NCBI GenBank assembly: GCA_029262055.1
Contig: JAJDAD010000034.1
Span: 38,430-102,429 of the forward strand
Direction of reading: 5' to 3'
Origin: Candidatus Zhuqueibacterota bacterium
GTDB taxonomy: Bacteria > Zhuqueibacterota > Zhuqueibacteria > Oceanimicrobiales > Oceanimicrobiaceae
DNA length: 64,000 nucleotides
Under the pieces are notes generated by a model. The model made no database searches and was not told the DNA's origin. It saw only the letters and a list, made by a program, of their open reading frames with translations. Positions within the stretch are counted from its first letter, which is position 1. Each line of letters begins with the position of its first letter. Below, one piece after another: positions 47,802 through 55,072 of this stretch. Made by a program: the position numbers and the translations under genes.

Positions 47802-49472
47802 ATGAATAAAGACCCAGTGAGTCATTGCACCAGAAAGGCAAAAACCACTTGTCCGATTTGTGATTCAGAAGTCGATTCAGTGGTTCGGAACTTAAACGCT
47901 GAAAGCGATAGCCGTATCCTTGCAGATATCAAGGAGAGGAACCCGCGCTGGAGCATGGAAGATGGAATTTGCCTACGCTGCCTTGATGCGTCTAAGGTTG
48001 AGATTCTGGAGAAAGACGGACTCATTCCGAGCGCAGAGTCTACAGTCTCCATTGGTGAATTGAGGATTCCGCCGACTCCCTTCCGGATGAATGCCGATCC
48101 GGCCTTCACGGGTAAAGGCGTGACCATCTGCTTCATCGATAGCGGTTTTTATCTACATCCCGACCTGGTGGAGCCGAAGACTCGTGTTGCAAAAGTGTAT
48201 GACATTGCGGTCCCGAAACGAGCGCTCAGCTATTTTTCCAAACCACACGCGCAGAGCTGGCACGGGACCATGACGTCCGTAGTTTGTGCCGGAAATGGTC
48301 ATTGGTCAGGTGGCTTGTACAAGGGAATCGCATGCGACGCGGATCTTGTTTTACTCAAGGTTCAAAACGACGAAGGGATTTCCGGAGAGAATATCACCAA
48401 AGCGATTCGATGGGCGATTGCGAACCGTGAGAAATACAACCTTCGAATAATCAATCTTTCCGTCAGCGATGATTGGCCGGATTCATATAAAGACAGTCAG
48501 GTCGATCAGGCCGCGGAGGAGGCGGTTGCCGCCGGTATCATCGTGGTAGCCGCGGTCGGCAACGATGCCGGCGCCGCAGTGAAGCCACCGGCCAACTCCC
48601 CGAATGTCATTGCAGTGGGAGGTCTCGATGACCACAATACTCCCGATCCGCATGATGACAGCATGTACCACTCAACTTACGGGAAAACGGTCGACGATTT
48701 TCTGAAGCCGGATGTGATCGCGCCGGCAATCTGGCTAGCGGCTCCGATCTTGCCGGATACTCCCGACCACGTTGAATCGAAAACACTGCATGAACTTTAT
48801 CAGGATGAAAACTTGTCGCGCGAGCAACTGGCCGAACAAATCTCCAAGACAAAACTTGATCCGGCGCTCTTGCACGAAAGCTCGGTCGATTCCATAAGAG
48901 AGGGGATTAAACACCGCGTCACCCAGGCAAAGTACATTTTGCCGCACTACATGCATGCTGACGGAACCTCCTTCGCGGCTCCAATCATTTGTTCCCTCAT
49001 CGCGCAAATGCTAGAGGCCAACCCTGACTTGACTCCGGCGCTTGTGCGGGAGATCCTGCTTTCAACTGCGCAGCCATTACCAGGTGTCGAAATAGAACGC
49101 CAAGGTTACGGAGTGGTAAACGCAAGAGCGTGCGTCGCCCAGGCCAGGACCGAACAGCACACATTCCCAACCGAGCGGTCCCATTCTCCAGTGATTGACG
49201 TAAGGGAACAGAACATAACTTTTTTCTACCATAATCACGATGCTCAAACGGTGATGCTGGTTGGAGATTTTACCGGATGGTCGCCGCGCGGGTTCTTATT
49301 TAAAGCCGAAAAACACGGACGTTGGAGCTGTCAATTACCCATGCTTCCCGCAGGGGAGTATCGATACAAGTTTGTCGTGGATGGCGTAAACTGGTTCAGC
49401 GACCCTCGTAACCCATTTACAGAGTCTGACGGCCATAGCGGACGTAATAGCAAATTCTCAGTAAGTGACTAA
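47802..49472 (+). CDS. Cytosolic subtilisin-like protease with zinc ribbon and C-terminal CBM48-like domain
   Basis: A 556-residue three-part protein with no signal peptide. Residues 17-60 hold CPIC (17-20) and CLRC (57-60), a likely zinc ribbon. The S8 domain has Asp113 (CFIDSGFYLHPD), His154 (SWHGTMTS), oxyanion Asn254 (VGNDAG) and Ser390 (GTSFAAP), all intact. Residues about 470-554 match an AMPK/isoamylase-type glycogen-binding domain (FYHNHDAQTVMLVGDFTGWS, AGEYRYKFVVDGVNWF). It would bind glucans in the cytosol and cleave proteins there. The neighbouring glucan-degrading genes support this. The combination is rare in my knowledge; a start further downstream is not suggested. Confidence 0.85.
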   Translation: MNKDPVSHCTRKAKTTCPICDSEVDSVVRNLNAESDSRILADIKERNPRWSMEDGICLRCLDASKVEILEKDGLIPSAESTVSIGELRIPPTPFRMNADPAFTGKGVTICFIDSGFYLHPDLVEPKTRVAKVYDIAVPKRALSYFSKPHAQSWHGTMTSVVCAGNGHWSGGLYKGIACDADLVLLKVQNDEGISGENITKAIRWAIANREKYNLRIINLSVSDDWPDSYKDSQVDQAAEEAVAAGIIVVAAVGNDAGAAVKPPANSPNVIAVGGLDDHNTPDPHDDSMYHSTYGKTVDDFLKPDVIAPAIWLAAPILPDTPDHVESKTLHELYQDENLSREQLAEQISKTKLDPALLHESSVDSIREGIKHRVTQAKYILPHYMHADGTSFAAPIICSLIAQMLEANPDLTPALVREILLSTAQPLPGVEIERQGYGVVNARACVAQARTEQHTFPTERSHSPVIDVREQNITFFYHNHDAQTVMLVGDFTGWSPRGFLFKAEKHGRWSCQLPMLPAGEYRYKFVVDGVNWFSDPRNPFTESDGHSGRNSKFSVSD

Positions 49473-49538
49473 GAAGGTGGCTTATCATACAAGGAGTGTA
49501 CGACATCGGCTTTGAGCCGCCTCTCGAATAGACAGTAA

Positions 49539-49551
49539 TGACCATATTTGG
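49539..49551 (+). promoter_or_regulatory. Candidate upstream activator site (TGACCATATTTGG)
   Basis: The 13-bp motif occurs again at 53233-53245. In both places it lies 113-114 bp upstream of a sigma-54-like TGGCAC element. It would be a natural enhancer for an NtrC-type activator. Match is by eye; statistical support is not computed. Confidence 0.4.
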
Positions 49552-49649
49552 GCGATAGTCACCTTATATGGGGCGAGTGGTAATGATTTTGATAGCCTGC
49601 CTGTTCGCTTAAAATCTGTAAATACAATACAGTAGCTGGTTGTTACATT

Positions 49650-49667
49650 TTTGGCACAGCCTTTGAT
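49650..49667 (+). promoter_or_regulatory. Sigma-54-like promoter of the VOC gene
   Basis: TTTGGCAC-AGCCT-TTGAT, with a perfect -24 part and correct spacing but TTGA instead of TTGC. It ends 36 nt before the VOC-gene ATG, an ideal distance. The rest of the gap 49473-49702 shows no gene. Confidence 0.5.
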
Positions 49668-49702
49668 ATTAGCAACATCTTGAATCACATAGGAGATCCC
49701 GG

Positions 49703-50725
49703 ATGAGGAGTATTTCGACGACAGTCAGGACTCTGACGTTGGCCATGGCCCATTTTCTTCTTTTCGCCAGTGTGCTCATCGCACAATCAACTGTCGCAGA
49801 AGTTGAGGCGATTGGTTTTACCGTTTCTGATGCAGAACAGTCGATTAGATTCTTTTCAGACATCCTCAGCTTTGAAACAGTCTCAGATGTCGAAGTTTAC
49901 GGCAGCGAATACGAGCATCTGCAAGGTGTTTTCGGCTTAAGAATGCGCGTAGTAAGAATGAACCTCGGCGATGAGATGATAGAGCTAACCGAGTATTTGG
50001 CCCCACAAGGCCGTCCCATCCCGGTAGAATCACGCAGTAATGACCACTGGTTTCAGCATATTGCCATTGTTGTGAGTGATATGGACAAAGCCTATGAGCA
50101 TTTAAGAAAACATAAAGTACGACATGCTTCTACTGGGCCGCAGACCATTCCTGAGTGGAACAAAGGCGCGGCCGGGATTCGAGCATTTTATTTCAAAGAT
50201 CCGGATGATCACAATCTGGAGATTATTTACTTCCCACAGGGCAAGGGTGATCCGAAATGGCAACAAGAAAACAACAAACTTTTCTTGGGAATAGATCACA
50301 CTGCGATCGTAGTGAGCGACACGGATGTGAGCTTGAAGTTCTACCGTGACCTGCTCGGATTGAAAGTCGCCGGTGAAAGCTTTAACTACGGCACGGAGCA
50401 GGAGCACCTTAACAATGTCTTCGGGGCTCGCTTGCACATCACAGGTCTGCGGGCAGCGAAAGGACCAGGAATCGAATTCCTGGAATATCTTGCACCAAGC
50501 AATGGCCGTCCTACACCGGTGGATATTCAAGCTAACGATCTGGTGCACTGGCAAATCAACCTGGTTGTGAGCTCGGCACAAACTGCTGAGGAGCGGCTGC
50601 GCCAGGGGAAAGCACATTTTGTGTCCACCGGTGCTACTGAAATCCCGGAAAGTTCCCTCGGTTTCAAGGAAGGGATTTTGGTTCGTGACCCGGATGGACA
50701 TGGCATGCGCCTGATTGAAAAATAG
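49703..50725 (+). CDS. Exported VOC-superfamily protein, two glyoxalase-like domains
   Basis: A 340-residue protein with an N-terminal signal peptide (MRSISTTVRTLTLAMAHFLLFASVLIAQ). Two VOC domains follow (about 30-165, VEAIGFTVSDAEQSIRFFSD; and about 185-335, LGIDHTAIVVSDTDVSLKFYRD), each with the metal-ligand pattern of the glyoxalase/dioxygenase fold (for example HWFQHIAIVV, HDNLEIIYF-like DPDDHNLEIIYF, DPDGHGMRLIEK). The chemistry (isomerase, dioxygenase or lyase) cannot be decided. AGGAGA ribosome site. The only gene in this part with a good candidate sigma-54-like promoter. Confidence 0.85.
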   Translation: MRSISTTVRTLTLAMAHFLLFASVLIAQSTVAEVEAIGFTVSDAEQSIRFFSDILSFETVSDVEVYGSEYEHLQGVFGLRMRVVRMNLGDEMIELTEYLAPQGRPIPVESRSNDHWFQHIAIVVSDMDKAYEHLRKHKVRHASTGPQTIPEWNKGAAGIRAFYFKDPDDHNLEIIYFPQGKGDPKWQQENNKLFLGIDHTAIVVSDTDVSLKFYRDLLGLKVAGESFNYGTEQEHLNNVFGARLHITGLRAAKGPGIEFLEYLAPSNGRPTPVDIQANDLVHWQINLVVSSAQTAEERLRQGKAHFVSTGATEIPESSLGFKEGILVRDPDGHGMRLIEK

Positions 50726-50750
50726 CCTTTGACGGAAAAGGATAGGACAA

Positions 50751-51491
50751 ATGACAGATTTAACAATAGACGCTTTTAAGACCAGCAATGGTATAAGAGT
50801 CGTCGCAATCACCACCGGCCAAATGCGCGAAGTCGACCGCATTGCCGTAGAAGAAACCGGTCCCAACCTGTTCCAGATGATGGAAAATGCCGGCAGGAAT
50901 CTCGCGCTCCAGGCGATTGAGGTTTTGGGAGATGGCTGGCGGGGAGCGAACATTGTGGTACTTGCCGGGCTTGGTGGCAACGCCGGCGGCGGGATCTGCG
51001 CGGCCAGGCATCTGGCGAACAGGCAGGCGAAGGTGCAACTCGCCCTGTCCAATCCTGATGGACTCGGAGAAGTTCCGGCGTTTCAACGCAAGATATTTCA
51101 CTCAACCTCAGGTCAAGTGGTTGAGGCATCCGGGTTGTCCAGCTTGCGCCCGGATCTGATCCTTGATGCGGTCATTGGCTATAGTCTAAAAGGGGCGCCA
51201 AGAGGCGCTGCCCTGGATTTCATTCAGTGGGCAAACAGCACCGGTGCACCCATTCTTTCGCTGGATGTACCTTCTGGCGTTGATTCCACTACCGGTGCGT
51301 CCGAGGGAGAGTTTATGCGCGCGATGTGGACAATGACATTGGCCCTGCCGAAGACCGGTCTCATCCCGACAAAGACCGGCGAGCTTTACCTGGCGGATAT
51401 CGGCATCCCCGAAAGGGTTTACTCAAACATGGCTCTGGATTACACACATCCATTTGAGAATGATTATCGAGTTAGGCTGTTGCCATCATAA
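50751..51491 (+). CDS. nnrE: NAD(P)H-hydrate epimerase, stand-alone
   Basis: A 246-residue YjeF_N-type protein that interconverts R and S forms of damaged (hydrated) NAD(P)H. Recognisable are LAGLGGNAGGGICAARHL (about 68-85), DAVIGYSLKGAPRG and SLDVPSGVDSTTG. In most bacteria the epimerase is joined to a dehydratase domain (about 500 residues); here the second domain is absent and no partner is seen in the window. Repair of NADPH hydrates would suit a region that makes much NADPH. Confidence 0.9.
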   Translation: MTDLTIDAFKTSNGIRVVAITTGQMREVDRIAVEETGPNLFQMMENAGRNLALQAIEVLGDGWRGANIVVLAGLGGNAGGGICAARHLANRQAKVQLALSNPDGLGEVPAFQRKIFHSTSGQVVEASGLSSLRPDLILDAVIGYSLKGAPRGAALDFIQWANSTGAPILSLDVPSGVDSTTGASEGEFMRAMWTMTLALPKTGLIPTKTGELYLADIGIPERVYSNMALDYTHPFENDYRVRLLPS

Positions 51492-51524
51492 AATTTACAA
51501 TTGAATGTCGAGGAGGATCTCGTC

Positions 51525-51872
51525 ATGGAGCATCTTAAGGCGGCCTTAGAGACTATTAGCTTGGGAATTGACCTGATCGGGATAGGCATACTGCTTATCG
51601 GTTTCATAAAAGGACTTGTGTTGTATGTCAAGTCGGAGTTCCCACAGCACGGCGGCAAGTCCGGCATAAGGCTCATTCAGGAGTTGCGCTGCAAGGTAGG
51701 GCTTTACATTCTCATGGCACTTGATTTTCTGATAGCCTCCGACATCATACATAGCACTGTCCACACTGAACTACACGAACTGTATGAGTTGGGGCTCATC
51801 GTTGTTCTGCGGACCGCAATTGGGTACTTCCTGGGGAAGGAGATCGAGGAAATCCAAGTGGAATCCCTATGA
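51525..51872 (+). CDS. DUF1622-family membrane protein
   Basis: A 115-residue integral membrane protein with the DUF1622 pattern: helix 1 (LGIDLIGIGILLIGFIKGL), a basic loop, and further hydrophobic segments (LYILMALDFLIASDII, GLIVVLRTAIGYFLGKE). Function unknown. Start at 51525 (GAGGAGG). It follows the epimerase gene and precedes a stretch of decayed sequence. Confidence 0.85.
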   Translation: MEHLKAALETISLGIDLIGIGILLIGFIKGLVLYVKSEFPQHGGKSGIRLIQELRCKVGLYILMALDFLIASDIIHSTVHTELHELYELGLIVVLRTAIGYFLGKEIEEIQVESL

Positions 51873-51910
51873 AACGAAGGGTGCAAATCTAGTATGCCAA
51901 GAGTCAGTAG

Positions 51911-52057
51911 GGATTAGATTTGGCTTTCACATACAAAATTGGTGAAAAGCATGCCGGCGACATCACAGTTGCAAGTACCGTGGGCCCGGGCTCAAGATTT
52001 GCCGTGGAATTGCTGCGGGGTTGCACACCACAGCCACAACTCACAACACCTGGTTAA
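51911..52057 (+). pseudogene. Eroded C-terminal fragment of a histidine kinase
   Basis: Reading from GGA at 51911 (an in-frame TAG precedes it) the sequence encodes GLDLAFTYKIGEKHAGDITV, then ASTVGPGSRFAVELL. This is the G2-box of a sensor kinase ATPase domain (GLGLAIxxKIVEKHGGxITVxSxxGxGSRFxVxL). Only about 35 codons are recognisable before a TAA at 52055, and no start or upstream kinase sequence remains. A relic of a deleted two-component gene is the best reading. Confidence 0.65.
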
Positions 52058-52077
52058 CAAAGGGGAGGACCCATCGC

Positions 52078-52938
52078 ATGGAGTTTACATTTCAATACTG
52101 GTACCTGTTGCCCATATCCATTGTCATTTCAACGATTGCAATGTCAAGCGGTATCGGTGGGGCTGTTTTCTTTTCGCCCCTGTTCATGCTTGCGTTGAAG
52201 CTCGAGCCGTCGATTGCTATCGGTGCAGCGCTTGCAACAGAACTGTTTGGCTTTGGGTCCGGCATATACGCTTATATGAAGAAGAAGCTGGTGGATTTCA
52301 AAGTCGGAATGAACCTCTTGATGTTTTCAATCCCGGCGGCAGTTTTTGGTGTGATTTATAGTGATGCGTTGCCGGCAATTGTGCTAAAATCGGTTTTCGC
52401 GGTGGGTCTGATTTTTATCGGCTCACAGTTGTTCAGCTCCTGGAGAAAAGAGGAAAAGGAAAAAGCTGACGGCAAGGTGGCGGAAGACTTTGCTGAGAAC
52501 TTTGAGTCCTGCCTGATTGACTCGCAAGGCAAAGAATACCGATACACGATTTGCAATAAGAACATGGGGCGTGTTTTCGCAGTTGTCGGCGGAGCTTTTG
52601 TCGGCATGATATCGGTGGGGCTTGCCGAGTTGCAGGACTACCACCTGATCGCCCGCTGCCGGGTCCCCTCGCCTGTCGCCATTGCCACGTCAATTTTTGT
52701 AGTTGTTGTGACAGTGCTGATCGCTTCAGCCGGCCATTTCTACCATTTTGCTTTTGGCGCAGGGCCTGAGGTTCTGAATCAAGTCTTGAATCTAATCATT
52801 TTCACGATACCGGGTGTGGTCATCGGCGGTCAACTGGGACCTGCACTGCAAACCAAATTGAATCCCGATGTCATTAAGGTTGGCGTCTCGATCCTCTTTG
52901 TTATTGTAGGGCTCTTCATGCTGACGACGTTGGCATAG
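52078..52938 (+). CDS. TauE/SafE-family sulfite/sulfonate-type permease
   Basis: A 286-residue membrane protein with about 8 helices. The repeated TauE motif is visible (SGIGGAVFFSPLFMLALKLEPSIAIGAALATELFG; the family pair GxGGG...P) and a second half (GMISVGLAELQDYHLI). Family members export sulfite, sulfonates or organic anions; substrate is unknown. A cytosolic loop near 120-165 is Lys/Glu-rich. Start at 52078 (GGGGAGG); it directly overwrites the tail of the histidine kinase relic by 20 nt of spacing. Confidence 0.88.
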   Translation: MEFTFQYWYLLPISIVISTIAMSSGIGGAVFFSPLFMLALKLEPSIAIGAALATELFGFGSGIYAYMKKKLVDFKVGMNLLMFSIPAAVFGVIYSDALPAIVLKSVFAVGLIFIGSQLFSSWRKEEKEKADGKVAEDFAENFESCLIDSQGKEYRYTICNKNMGRVFAVVGGAFVGMISVGLAELQDYHLIARCRVPSPVAIATSIFVVVVTVLIASAGHFYHFAFGAGPEVLNQVLNLIIFTIPGVVIGGQLGPALQTKLNPDVIKVGVSILFVIVGLFMLTTLA

Positions 52939-52946
52939 ATACGTAA

Positions 52947-53192
52947 CCAAACGAAGCAGTAAACAAGGCAGCGGCCCGTGGCCGACAACCAGATCCCGCG
53001 TCAGTCTTTCATAGCCTTTGGTGGGCCGTAACCACTTTGACCACCGTTGGCTATGGCGACATGTTCCCCGTTACGACAGGTGGGAAGATGTTTACTTTCG
53101 TGGTTCTTATGATTGGTTTAGGGGTGGTTTCAGTACCAACCGGACTGATCACATCTGCATTGTCACAAACGCGCAGCGAAGATGAGCCGTAG
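52947..53192 (+). pseudogene. Eroded voltage-gated K+ channel (pore and S6 only)
   Basis: Between an in-frame TAA (52944-52946) and TAG (53190-53192) the frame reads SLWWAVTTLTTVGYGDMFPV followed by TTGGKMFTFVVLMIGLG and VVSVPTGLITSALS. TVGYGD is the K+ selectivity filter and the rest is a canonical S6 helix. The voltage sensor and a start codon are missing, so it is a 3'-terminal relic unless a frameshift hides the front part. No upstream channel sequence is seen after TauE. Confidence 0.85.
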
Positions 53193-53232
53193 AACAGGTT
53201 TCTGTCAAGGACTAAGGCACCAAGACCAATGT

Positions 53233-53245
53233 TGACCATATTTGG
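53233..53245 (+). promoter_or_regulatory. Second copy of candidate activator site
   Basis: TGACCATATTTGG, identical to 49539-49551, 114 bp upstream of the sigma-54-like site at 53347. An inverted CCAAATAT follows at 53303. Confidence 0.35.
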
Positions 53246-53344
53246 TGAGAAACAACCCAATACCGGTATGTTGCTGCGATATAGTGCAGGGCAATGTGAC
53301 ATCCAAATATTAAATAAACAATAGGATAGTTGGGAAGAAATGAT

Positions 53345-53362
53345 TTTGGCACAACATTTGAT
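53345..53362 (+). promoter_or_regulatory. Sigma-54-like promoter in the eroded gap
   Basis: TTTGGCAC-AACAT-TTGAT, same variant as 49650. No intact gene follows within 300 nt, so it may drive the flavodoxin-like gene (53680) or be left over from a lost gene. The 52939-53679 gap contains two relics and these sites but no intact CDS. Confidence 0.4.
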
Positions 53363-53442
53363 ATATGACCGTGTTTAACTGGCGCAAATAATTCATACTT
53401 ATCCATAGCAGATATTATCAGCGACGCGTGCTTCCAGGTGGC

Positions 53443-53574
53443 TTAGAAAGTGAAACCGAATCCCGGCCGAGACAAGGTGACCGATTCCTGCTCGACGTAA
53501 CTGAAGGCGTGATTTGTTCCGCTTTGCAGGAAATGGGATTCATCAAATGGCAAGAGATGCCTTTTCAAGGATAG
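53443..53574 (-). pseudogene. C-terminal relic of an outer-membrane beta-barrel
   Basis: On the minus strand about 43 codons read ...HLLPFDESHFLQSGTNHAF, then SYVEQESVTLSRPGFGFTF and a stop. The C-terminal aromatic pattern ending in GFGFTF is typical of outer-membrane proteins. A TGA lies directly before the readable part, so no intact gene exists. It is opposite in direction to all neighbours. Confidence 0.55.
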
Positions 53575-53679
53575 TCAGTTAGACAATTCAATAATTACGG
53601 CCTTCGGGTTTCGGGACGGCATGCGTGTGCCCTGGCTGTAGAATGTTAAATTGTAACAAGTCAAAAGGAGACAAAAGTC

Positions 53680-54423
53680 ATGCTCAGTGAAAAGCAGGAA
53701 GCAATGTGCAATTCAAGTAAATGGGATTTCTCCGATTTGAGAGCGATCTTCCTCAACTGTACATTGAAGAAATCACCAGAGTTGTCACATACTGAAGGCC
53801 TCATCAAGCTTTCGAAAGCCATCATGGACAAGAATGGCGTTACGACCGAAGTTCTGCGGCCCGTTGACTATAACATCGCATTTGGCGTTTATGGCGACAT
53901 GAAAGAACATGGTTGGGACAAAGACGACTGGCCCGAAATCTCTGAAAAAGTCAAGGCTGCTGATATTGTTGTCATCGGTGCCGCAATCTGGTTGGGTGAG
54001 AAGACTTCAGTTTCTACCCAGGTGATTGAACGGCTCTATGCCAATTCCCATTTGCTCAACGAAGCGGGGCAATATGCTGACTATGGCAAAGTAGGCGGTT
54101 GTCTGATCACCGGAAACGAGGACGGCGCCAAACATTGCTCCATGAACATCCTTTATTCGCTGCAACATCTGGGTTACGTTATTCCGCCACAAGCGGATGC
54201 CGCATGGCTCGGAGAAGCAGGGCCAGGCCCGTCATATCTTGATGAGGGTTCGGGTGGACCCGAGAACGACTTCACCAATAGAAACACGACCTTCATGACC
54301 TGGAATCTCCTGCACATGGCGCGCATGCTCAAAGATGCCGGCGGTATACCCGCGCACGGCAATCAAAGATCCGAATGGGATGCGGGATGCCGATCTGACT
54401 TCGAGAACCCGGAATATCGGTAG
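53680..54423 (+). CDS. Flavodoxin-fold NAD(P)H-dependent FMN reductase-like protein
   Basis: A 247-residue protein with a flavodoxin/FMN-reductase fold: AIFLNCTLKKSPELSHTE (phosphate-binding loop region, about 21-38), DIVVIGAAIWLGEKTS (about 91-106) and GGCLITGNEDGAKHCSMNIL. This resembles NADPH-dependent FMN reductase and flavodoxin-family proteins. Donor and acceptor unknown. The start is firm (AAAGGAG). It stands downstream of the eroded gap, and the sigma-54-like site at 53345 could drive it. Confidence 0.85.
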   Translation: MLSEKQEAMCNSSKWDFSDLRAIFLNCTLKKSPELSHTEGLIKLSKAIMDKNGVTTEVLRPVDYNIAFGVYGDMKEHGWDKDDWPEISEKVKAADIVVIGAAIWLGEKTSVSTQVIERLYANSHLLNEAGQYADYGKVGGCLITGNEDGAKHCSMNILYSLQHLGYVIPPQADAAWLGEAGPGPSYLDEGSGGPENDFTNRNTTFMTWNLLHMARMLKDAGGIPAHGNQRSEWDAGCRSDFENPEYR

Positions 54424-54477
54424 AAACGAATTGACTTGGGTACTGACACTCTCGGGACTTCTGAATCTGGCCAGATC

Positions 54478-54852
54478 ATGAGTGAAATGAATTCGATACT
54501 CTTCCTTGCGTTCAGCCTTGTCGGGGCGACAACTCTCGTTGCAATCGTTTCTATTGACTACAGGTCTGAAAGAAAGGAGATTGTGCGATTACTTGCGGGT
54601 GCTGGTGAAGAGACACGAACTAACATGACCATAGCATTGCGACAAGCACGTTACTTGAGAAATGCACTTGTTAGTTTCCACTTCAGCGCAGTCTGCTTTG
54701 TGCTGACAGTACCGGCCGAAAACCTCAAACTGTCGCAGGGATGGCCTGATTCTCTGTATCTGGTGGCGGTTCTTTTGCTCCTCGGTTTCGGGAGCGTCAT
54801 TTTCGGTATTATTAATCTTCTGAATAAGCTAGGTCAGGCATCGCCTGAGTGA
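54478..54852 (+). CDS. Unknown membrane protein, about three helices
   Basis: A 124-residue hydrophobic protein that I do not recognise. TM1 lies near 5-25 (SILFLAFSLVGATTLVAIVSI), a charged cytosolic segment follows (RSERKEIVRLLAGAG), then TM2 (about 62-80) and TM3 (about 92-115). The start could be 54478, 54487 or a TTG at 54436. No catalytic motif. Downstream in the 220-nt gap a TCCAGG-AA-CCTGGA palindrome (54925-54938) and the 55028 hairpin occur. Confidence 0.55.
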   Translation: MSEMNSILFLAFSLVGATTLVAIVSIDYRSERKEIVRLLAGAGEETRTNMTIALRQARYLRNALVSFHFSAVCFVLTVPAENLKLSQGWPDSLYLVAVLLLLGFGSVIFGIINLLNKLGQASPE

Positions 54853-55027
54853 TTGTGCAAGGACAACATACCTGTTTGGTTTGCAGTAACCAAGGGATGT
54901 ACAGGAAACAAAATAGAAGTAGGGTCCAGGAACCTGGATAATCGGATCGCTTTCCGGGACCAGGCTGCTGCAATTTGGACAAGCCGGGTCTGTATGTGAC
55001 TTGGAGCTACTATAGGAAACGAACTCA

Positions 55028-55049
55028 TTCTTTGAGGGAACTCAAAGAA
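55028..55049 (+). promoter_or_regulatory. 5' UTR hairpin with GGAA tetraloop
   Basis: TTCTTTGAG-GGAA-CTCAAAGAA is a perfect 9-bp stem closed by a GNRA tetraloop. It ends 8 nt before the GGAGGAGG ribosome site of the kinase-barrel gene, so it can influence translation or mRNA life. Confidence 0.55.
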
Positions 55050-55072
55050 GCGATACCGGAGGAGGAATTGCA

